Assembly: GCA_903642325.1 (NCBI GenBank)
Contig: CAHJWM010000041.1
Coordinates: 1-43,762 of the forward strand
Source of the DNA: Myxococcales bacterium
GTDB lineage: Bacteria; Myxococcota_A; Polyangia; Polyangiales; Polyangiaceae
Direction of reading: 5' to 3'
DNA: 43,762 nt
The notes under the pieces are model-generated. The model saw nothing but the letters and a program-made list of their open reading frames with translations, made no database searches and was not told where the DNA came from. Within the stretch, counting starts at the first letter, position 1. Each line of letters opens with the position of its first letter. Below are positions 35,151-41,398 of this stretch, in pieces. The position numbers were made by a program, and so were the translations under genes.

Positions 35151-36227
35151 CTATTTTGGAGGCAGCTCTTGAATCCAGGCGCGCAATGCGTCTAGCCCAT
35201 TTTGGTCGATAACGTGGGTGGCGATGGGCGGCATCTGCCAGAAGTCGTCGCGTTTGCTAGCTCGATAAACGATAGCGCTCGCGTCGGGCTTGCCTGGCTC
35301 GATCAAGTTGAGCCAGGCGCCGAGCTCCGGCGAGTAGATGTACGAGCCGAGGCCGACTCCGGTCCGATACACGTTGGTCTGTTCTACCGTTGCCAAGTTT
35401 TCAACCTCGAGCTTCATCCTGAACTGCGTCCACTCGGCCGGTGCTTGGAGGTGGCTGTTGTGGCAGCTCACGCCGCAGTTCGCATGCAAGTAACCCATAG
35501 CCGCTTGCGCGCGCGGCGTGCCGGGGATGGCGATCGGTGAAAGGGCGGGCTCTACGGCATGCCGCTCGTTCAACTCGCGCCAGGTGAATCCGGTGGCGCC
35601 GTCCGAAGCCATGAGAATTTGATCGAAGCCCAGGACGAAGTCCGCGCCGTTTTTGTGGCAGGTGTCGCACTGCGTTTGGCTCGGAATTTCGTAAGAATCG
35701 CCGTCCGTGCCGGGCACATTGCGCAGGCCCTCCGTTAGCTCTAGGGCGTTCGTTTGATCGTCGGTCCAGCGAAAGGTCGTGCGCAACCAGACGCCAGCCC
35801 TTTTTTCAATGTAACGCGTCTCGACGCGCTTGCCGTGCCAAGCGAACTCTTTCCAAAAGCGGGTCCCGTTCGGAAACACCCAATCGTTGGGATTGTTCGC
35901 GTCGATCGCCGAGCCGGGCGGCAGGAACATGTAGCGCTGTTTGTCCATGCCGTCGCTCCACAGCCGGGCGCTTGGCTCGTAGGGCTGAATATCAGGGCCA
36001 AGGGTCTTGGCATACCAATGCTCGCCCTCCCTGCCATAAAGCCCAGTGCAGGCCAGCGAGTTACTCTCAGGACAAGCGAAGTCATATTTCGGTTCCCGAT
36101 CCCCTTGCGGAACGGCCGAGCACCCGCCCATCAGTGCCGCTACGGCCATCCCCACGAGCCGGCGCCGCGTAGAAACGCTCGAGGCACGTGAGCTGCGTTT
36201 CACCGAATGCTTTTCGTGCGCCGTCAC
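35151..36227 (-). CDS. c-type cytochrome lipoprotein
   Basis: A 358-residue predicted lipoprotein. RRRLVGMAVAALMGGC gives a signal peptide with an MGGC lipobox (C36). A globular N-terminal domain of about 150 residues (TLGPDIQPYEPSARLWSDGM, DKQRYMFLPPGSAID, NDWVFPNGTRFWKEF) precedes two haem-binding motifs: CDTCH at 187-191, and CGVSCH at 251-256, a CxxxCH variant. A distal Met is available in QMPPIATHVID near the end. This layout recurs in myxobacteria, planctomycetes and Shewanella-type SO_2930 proteins. Predicted role is periplasmic electron transfer; the partner is unknown. GTG 36227 is the assigned start, and a start at residue 9 is possible. Confidence 0.8.
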   Translation of the reverse strand: MTAHEKHSVKRSSRASSVSTRRRLVGMAVAALMGGCSAVPQGDREPKYDFACPESNSLACTGLYGREGEHWYAKTLGPDIQPYEPSARLWSDGMDKQRYMFLPPGSAIDANNPNDWVFPNGTRFWKEFAWHGKRVETRYIEKRAGVWLRTTFRWTDDQTNALELTEGLRNVPGTDGDSYEIPSQTQCDTCHKNGADFVLGFDQILMASDGATGFTWRELNERHAVEPALSPIAIPGTPRAQAAMGYLHANCGVSCHNSHLQAPAEWTQFRMKLEVENLATVEQTNVYRTGVGLGSYIYSPELGAWLNLIEPGKPDASAIVYRASKRDDFWQMPPIATHVIDQNGLDALRAWIQELPPK

Positions 36228-36326
36228 CCTCTCATTCTTGGGTTTTGGCCGTATGCGCGCGATTGGCCATTATGCCAATTAGCGCCGGAATCCGGCCATG
36301 CCGTCGAGCCGTGCGGGCGCCACGCG

Positions 36327-37325
36327 TCAGAGCTCTTGGCGAACGGGCGTGGTGGGGGACTCCTGCGCCTCGGCTGCGCGTGCAAGTGCCGGCCGGAACG
36401 CGCGTCGGTAAGCTTGCGGGCTAGTAATGACGAATTTCTTAAAGTGCTCGCGCAAGACGCTCGCCGAGCCGAACCCAACCTCGGCGGCGATCGCCTCCAC
36501 CGAGCGAGCGGTCGTTTCGAGCAGACACTGCGCGCGCCGGACGCGTGCGCGAAGCAGCCACTGCACGGGCGTGGTCGCCATTTGCTCGCGGAAGCGACGG
36601 TTCAGCGTGCGCACGCTGAGCGCGGCTCGCCGTGCGATCGCTTGCAGTGTCAGATCCCGACTGACATTCTCTTCCAGCCATCGCAGGAGTGGCGCGAGCG
36701 ATGCGCCATCTGGACTAGGCGACGCATGCACGATGAACTGGGATTGACCGCCCGAGCGCTCGAGGGGCATCACGGCGAGACGGGCCGCATCCGCTGCGAC
36801 CGACGCTCCGTAGTCGCGCCGCACGATGTGCAAGCAAAGGTCCAGCCCCGCCGCCGCCCCAGCAGAGGTGAGCAACTGCCCGTGGTCGATATATAAGACG
36901 TTTGCATCGACTTCGATGGCTGGAAACCGCCGGGCAAGCTCGCCCGCGGCGAGCCAGTGCGTCGCCGCTCGGCGCCCATCTAGTAAGCCGGTCGCGGCGA
37001 GGATGAAGGCCCCAGAACAAATGGATGCGACGCGCGCCCCCGCAGCGGCGGCGGACCGGATCGCCTTCAACAAACGAGGGGGTACCTCAGCCGTCACATC
37101 GCAGACGCCCGGAAGGACGATGGTGTGCGCCTTGGCCAACATGCTGAGCCCGTGACGGGTTTTCATGCGGAACGTGCCCGCGTCTACCTCGCGCGTGACG
37201 CCGCAGACGTGCACGCGGTAGCCTGGCCGGTCTCCGGCCAAGAGCACCCTCCCGAACACCTCACAGGGTATCGCTAGATCAAAAGGAACGACCCCATCGA
37301 GCGCGACGACGGCCACGAGATGCAT
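36327..37325 (-). CDS. GlxA-type AraC regulator (DJ-1/PfpI plus HTH)
   Basis: A 332-residue regulator of the GlxA/FtrA group. Residues about 1-185 form a class I glutamine-amidotransferase-like domain (VVALDGVVPFDLAIPCEVFG, VASICSGAFILAATGLLDGR, ATHW), which senses an unknown ligand. Residues about 215-315 form an AraC double HTH (RWLEENVSRDLTLQAIARRA, ALSVRTLNRRFREQMATTPV, SVEAIAAEVGFGSASVLREH). Its start codon is embedded in the left arm of a strong inverted repeat at 37325-37359. The cytochrome gene follows on the same strand about 100 bases downstream and could be a target. Confidence 0.92.
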   Translation of the reverse strand: MHLVAVVALDGVVPFDLAIPCEVFGRVLLAGDRPGYRVHVCGVTREVDAGTFRMKTRHGLSMLAKAHTIVLPGVCDVTAEVPPRLLKAIRSAAAAGARVASICSGAFILAATGLLDGRRAATHWLAAGELARRFPAIEVDANVLYIDHGQLLTSAGAAAGLDLCLHIVRRDYGASVAADAARLAVMPLERSGGQSQFIVHASPSPDGASLAPLLRWLEENVSRDLTLQAIARRAALSVRTLNRRFREQMATTPVQWLLRARVRRAQCLLETTARSVEAIAAEVGFGSASVLREHFKKFVITSPQAYRRAFRPALARAAEAQESPTTPVRQEL

Positions 37326-37359
37326 GGCAAGAATCTGATCGAACGACGGATTCTTGCCA
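37325..37359 (-). promoter_or_regulatory. 11-base inverted repeat on the GlxA start codon
   Basis: TGGCAAGAATC (37325-37335) and GATTCTTGCCA (37349-37359) are perfect 11-base arms 13 bases apart. The left arm begins on the first base of the GlxA-type ATG. It could be the regulator's own operator, or an RNA hairpin that hides the ribosome binding site. Confidence 0.5.
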
Positions 37360-37415
37360 AGCGCCGGGTCGCGGATTGGCCAAGAGTCGGCGCCTTTTGG
37401 CCATTTCTACTGGTG

Positions 37416-37499
37416 TGCTCGGGAGAGGACTTGAACCTCCATGCCAGTTACGGCGCCAGCACCTCAAGCTGGTGTGTCTGCCAATTCCACCACCCGAGC
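37416..37499 (-). tRNA. tRNA-Leu (anticodon GAG)
   Basis: An 84-base tRNA. Acceptor arms GCTCGGG and CCCGAGC pair perfectly with discriminator A. The anticodon arm is CCAGC-TTGAGGT-GCTGG, giving anticodon GAG at 37463-37465, which reads CUC and CUU leucine codons. The long variable arm after the anticodon stem and the GGTTCAAGTCC T-arm confirm a class II leucine tRNA. CCA is not encoded directly after the discriminator; the next bases are CACCA. Confidence 0.97.
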
Positions 37500-37653
37500 A
37501 GGGTTTCCGGGAGGCCAGTAGCGCCGCGCGGAGAGTGGGCACTCGCCAGCCCAGCTTGGCCGAGTCCGTCGAGTGTGCCGAGAGCGAGGGTGTCTACATC
37601 ACCCAAGGCGAGCTCCGCAAGCCCAGAAGCGCGATTCTGGGCGGAAAGAACGA

Positions 37654-38772
37654 TCAACCAGGGTCACGCGCCAGAGCCTGCGAGGACGGCACGAGGTTCT
37701 GACCGAGCACGTCGATCACCTCACCCATCTCGAATGGCTTACGCACCCAGGCGGTGACACGCTCAGCAACTGCGTCCGGCACGCCGCTAGCTACGCCGCT
37801 GATCAAGATCACCGGGATGCCCGGACATGCGGCCTGCAATCGATCGAACGCCAGCGACACGTCGCCCGACAAGGGCGAGAGATCGATCAGGGCGGCGTCG
37901 AAGGGCCCGGAGGTGACGAGCGCGCTCAGAAATTCGGCAAGCGAACCGGCGAGCACCACCTCCGCACCGCGCGCGCCGAGAGCAAGCTCAACGAGGGAGC
38001 AAACGGCGGCGTCGTCCTCGACCACGAGCACGCGCGCACCGCGCACGGGGGACTTGGCTTGGCTCGCCGGACGCACGCTGGAGCGCGCCTCGGCAATCGG
38101 CCAGCGGAGCTCGAAGCACGCGCCGGGAGTGGCCCGTGCGATGCGCAGCTCACCGCCGTGTCTCCGAGCGAGGGTTGCGCAATGTCGCAACCCGACGCCG
38201 GCGCCGCCGCGGCGCGTGGAGTGCGCGGTGCTCAATAACGTGGGGACGCGTTCGGGGTCGATGCCCGGGCCTTCATCGGCGACGGAGAACAGCACGCTGC
38301 TGCCCGTATCCCGAACGCTCAGCACGACCTCGCCAGCTTCCGGCGAAAAGTCGATCGCGTTCAACAATAGATTGGTCAGGATCTGTAGCGCGCCGCCTGA
38401 ATTGCGGACGAGGGCGTGACCCGAACGCTCGGCGTCCACCAGCACGTGCACGGCGCGGCGCTCGGCTTGCGGCGTAATGCCGAGGGCGGCGGCGTTGAGG
38501 ATCGAGCGCGCGGACTGCTGCTCGCTCTCGCGGACCGGCACCTCGGCGCCAATTGCGGCGCGTGCGATTTGATGACCCAAACGGGCGTGGAGACGCGCCA
38601 CCTCGACCGCTTCATGAGCCGCGCTCGGATCCGCTTCGGCGGAGGCAACGTCCAGCCAGCCAAGTACGACGGTCAGCGCGTTGGAAACTTCGTGCAATGC
38701 TCCAGCTAAATCGGAGTCACGCTCAGAGCCGCCGGAGGGCGGAGGTCTCACGGGTTGACCCGAACGCTTCAC
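37654..38772 (-). CDS. Soluble histidine kinase with C-terminal receiver domain
   Basis: A 372-residue cytoplasmic hybrid kinase starting at GTG 38772. The H-box is HEVSNALTVVLGW with phosphoacceptor H27. The ATPase domain has an N-box (LTNLLLNAIDFS, N134/N138), a G1 box (DEGPGID, 166-172) and a G2 box (GAGVGL, 190-195). The receiver domain (about 246-360) has acidic residues E252-D254, phosphoacceptor D297 (ALIDLSP), S325 and K345 (VRKPFE), so it looks phosphorylatable. There is no membrane span and no sensory PAS or GAF domain, so a partner must supply the signal. The H-box style (HxxxNxLTVILGW) is typical of myxobacterial hybrid kinases. It lies 119 bases downstream of the lipoprotein gene. 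Confidence 0.9.
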   Translation of the reverse strand: MKRSGQPVRPPPSGGSERDSDLAGALHEVSNALTVVLGWLDVASAEADPSAAHEAVEVARLHARLGHQIARAAIGAEVPVRESEQQSARSILNAAALGITPQAERRAVHVLVDAERSGHALVRNSGGALQILTNLLLNAIDFSPEAGEVVLSVRDTGSSVLFSVADEGPGIDPERVPTLLSTAHSTRRGGAGVGLRHCATLARRHGGELRIARATPGACFELRWPIAEARSSVRPASQAKSPVRGARVLVVEDDAAVCSLVELALGARGAEVVLAGSLAEFLSALVTSGPFDAALIDLSPLSGDVSLAFDRLQAACPGIPVILISGVASGVPDAVAERVTAWVRKPFEMGEVIDVLGQNLVPSSQALARDPG

Positions 38773-38891
38773 CAGAAAATCTTATTCTGTGCGCGGAATG
38801 AGCGCCAGTGCTTTCCTGCCTTGGGCCTTCCCCCGATTCCAGTGTTGTCGCATGCGGTGACGGACGTACACGGGCGTGAGCGCGCGTCTAG

Positions 38892-40742
38892 TCAACGCGT
38901 CGAGCCATTCAGGGCGGCTGGAATGAGGAGTTGATAGTCCCCCGTGGTATCGGCCCGAGTCTCCGCGATTTGGACCAACGCATCCGCTTTGCCGGGGTCC
39001 GCCGTGTACTTGCCGGCTTGCGTGTACACATAAACGCGGATCAAAGCCCCCGGCACGGCATTGCGGGTGGTGTTTGACCCCGGTTCCGTTACCGTACCGC
39101 GGTACAGTACAGGCAGCGGCAGGCCGCGCGTGCCCAGATTGGCCCCCGCGCTGTTGTCCGCGCTCGTGCTCACGCCCACACCGGGAACTACGAGCCACGG
39201 GAAGCCAGTCGCGGCAAGGGGACGCACGGAGACGTCGAACGTGCCCGAATCTCCGAGCAACGAAAAATCGCCGCTACTTGTCACGCTGCCGGTGCCGGCT
39301 CGGGGTACCGAGCTGCCCTCGCCCAGCGCCTCATGCAAAACATCGGTCTTGATCGACGCGGCCGAGGCCACCGCCTGTACGAGCGCGGTCGCAACCGGCG
39401 TGGAAAACGAGGCATCGAATGCCTGCCCGTTGATGGGCAGCGCTTGGTTCAGCTCGATCACCTTGCCGGCCTGCTTGCTCGGCGATTCTGCAACTAACCA
39501 CTCCTGAGTGGCTTCGGCGAGCTTGGAGTCCTTGCTGCCGGCGGGGCTGCTATCCAGCTCGCCGCTCGGCACTGCCGAGACGCGGTAAGTGCCGGGCAGC
39601 ACGTCGAGCTCGAACTGGCCGTCGTCACCGACGGTCACCATGCGGACGAAGGACGCGAGCACGCCGGGATCGATACCGTTGATTTTGGTCGCGACCATGG
39701 TCACCGTGGCTGCCACCGGCTCGGGCGTAGCCATATTGGTAACCTGACCTTGGACTCGGACCGAGCTCGGTAGCGAGCTCAGATTACCGAGCGTGCCGCG
39801 GTTTGCGTCGAATAGCCCGAGTGCGCTCCGCGCCAGGAGCACCGATGGCGCGACGGCGCCGGGCGGCGGCGACAAGCGCACGAGCTCCTGGGCCGTGAGC
39901 TCGCTCGTGTCTCCGAGGACCGAAAGATAGGAAACCGTCGCCACGTAATCGGTCTTGCCGAGCGAGCTCACTGCCAGTTGAGCGCGATTCGAGATCACTC
40001 GACCGGACAGGGGATCGAGCATGTCCACGGTCCAACCGTTGAGCGCACCGTCGCCGAGCGGCCAACTCACGTGGAATTCGAAGCTCGATGGCTCGGGCAG
40101 CGGAATGGCGAGGAGCAGTTGATCACCCTCGATATGGTACGCGCGCTGCAACTGGGGCGGCACGATGCACGTCTCTTGGTCTTGGCTCAGGGGCTGGACG
40201 TAGACGTCATAGTCCCCCGGCGGGACATTGACCGAAAAGCTGAAGTGGGCTGGATCGTGAGCGGAGTCGCCGAGCATGCTGCTTCCCACTAGCGTGGTTT
40301 GCGCGACGGCCGCCGGGGAATAGACGCCCAGCGCGCTCGCGCTCGGCGTCAGAGAGATCACGACCGGGATGCTGGCGTCGGATGACGTCAAATAAGGTTT
40401 GCATTTGTAGGCGCCGACCGTCACCTCGCCCGTCACTTGCACGACAGCGTCGAGCGACAGCGGTAACTCGCCGCCCGCGCTCGTCAGATCCAGTTGCTTC
40501 AAAAACTGCGCGCCCGCCGACGGTGAGGTGCCCGCCGGCGGGGTTATCGCGAACAGCGCCGTGCCGAGTGTACCTTTGCGGCTTCGGCACTGTTGTGCGC
40601 TGCAAAAGCCGCCGGGACACTCCGAGTCGCTCTGACATTGATTTTGCGCGATGCTGCTGTGGGCTTGCTGCACGGTCGCTACGTCGCAGGCCGCCAGCAC
40701 CGCCGCGGCGCCAAATGCGCATAGCCGCAGGGCCTGCCTCAT
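38892..40742 (-). CDS. Large lipoprotein with Cys-rich head and Ig/carboxypeptidase-regulatory-like repeats
   Basis: A 616-residue lipoprotein. ATG 40742 starts MRQALRLCAFGAAAVLAAC, with an LAAC lipobox, and overlaps the previous stop by four bases (ATGA). A Cys-rich segment follows (CQSDSECPGGFCSAQQC), a myxobacterial surface module. Further on are beta-sandwich segments in the style of carboxypeptidase-regulatory domains: VRVQGQVTNMATPEPVAATV, VGDDGQFELDVLPGTYRVSA, GDFSLLGDSGTFDVSVRPLA and LPVLYRGTVTEPGSNTTRN. No catalytic motif is visible. The upstream frame to 40835 is antisense-like and lies in the previous gene. A surface binding or structural role is likely. Confidence 0.75.
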   Translation of the reverse strand: MRQALRLCAFGAAAVLAACDVATVQQAHSSIAQNQCQSDSECPGGFCSAQQCRSRKGTLGTALFAITPPAGTSPSAGAQFLKQLDLTSAGGELPLSLDAVVQVTGEVTVGAYKCKPYLTSSDASIPVVISLTPSASALGVYSPAAVAQTTLVGSSMLGDSAHDPAHFSFSVNVPPGDYDVYVQPLSQDQETCIVPPQLQRAYHIEGDQLLLAIPLPEPSSFEFHVSWPLGDGALNGWTVDMLDPLSGRVISNRAQLAVSSLGKTDYVATVSYLSVLGDTSELTAQELVRLSPPPGAVAPSVLLARSALGLFDANRGTLGNLSSLPSSVRVQGQVTNMATPEPVAATVTMVATKINGIDPGVLASFVRMVTVGDDGQFELDVLPGTYRVSAVPSGELDSSPAGSKDSKLAEATQEWLVAESPSKQAGKVIELNQALPINGQAFDASFSTPVATALVQAVASAASIKTDVLHEALGEGSSVPRAGTGSVTSSGDFSLLGDSGTFDVSVRPLAATGFPWLVVPGVGVSTSADNSAGANLGTRGLPLPVLYRGTVTEPGSNTTRNAVPGALIRVYVYTQAGKYTADPGKADALVQIAETRADTTGDYQLLIPAALNGSTR

Positions 40743-41389
40743 TTCGTGGGTACCCCCAGCGCTGGAATGCCGAGCAGTGGGCAATTCACCAGCGTCGCCG
40801 CCGACGCCGTGGGGACGTTGACGTTCAGCCACCAATTGATGATGGCTGCGTCTTTATCGGCTTTATCGGGGTCGAGCACGTCGTTGTCGCTCGGCTCGAA
40901 GCTAGTGCGATGCGCAACCACCAACGACAGTAAGTGGCAGTTTGCGGAAAGCAGGGGCACCTTCCACGTCCACGTCACCTCCCGGCTCGTGTCGGCGTAT
41001 GTCGACGCGGCGACGGTCTGAGTATTCTGCGGCAGACCGGGCGAGCCCGCGCCGTAGTCGACGAAAAAATGAGCGCTCAGCTCTTCACCCGCGTCCTCCG
41101 AGCGCACCGGCACGGCGAACGGGACTTGATCGTTGGTGTTGACGACCAGCACGCTCGACGTGGTCGGGTTCGCCCGAAAACCGTCGATCACCGGTTTCGT
41201 TTGGACCGGGTCGCGGTATTCCGGCGGGTCGGCGACGATACAACCCGAAGCGAACGGCATGTTGCAGGCGAGCACAAGCGACAGGTGTGCCAACCGCAAA
41301 ACCGCAGTCGCCGCCTGCCTCAGCGGCAAGGGCCGCGACAACCGTGTCGCGGCCGCGCTTCGCTTATTTAGTACTCGAGCGAACCCCAC
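40739..41389 (-). CDS. Lipoprotein, unknown function
   Basis: A 216-residue predicted lipoprotein starting at GTG 41389, nine bases after the stop of the large TPR-like gene. The start region is basic (NKRSAAATRLSRPLPLRQ) and the hydrophobic core is AATAVLRLAHLSLVLAC. The modified Cys is either C42 (VLAC) or C50 (ASGC); both are possible. The mature part has a beta-rich look (VIDGFRANPTTSSVLVVNTN, EVTWTWKVPLLSANCHLLSL). Its stop overlaps the ATG of the following large lipoprotein (ATGA), so the two are coupled and probably form one surface complex. I recognise no domain. Confidence 0.7.
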   Translation of the reverse strand: MGFARVLNKRSAAATRLSRPLPLRQAATAVLRLAHLSLVLACNMPFASGCIVADPPEYRDPVQTKPVIDGFRANPTTSSVLVVNTNDQVPFAVPVRSEDAGEELSAHFFVDYGAGSPGLPQNTQTVAASTYADTSREVTWTWKVPLLSANCHLLSLVVAHRTSFEPSDNDVLDPDKADKDAAIINWWLNVNVPTASAATLVNCPLLGIPALGVPTK

Positions 41390-41398
41390 CGTAAGCCC

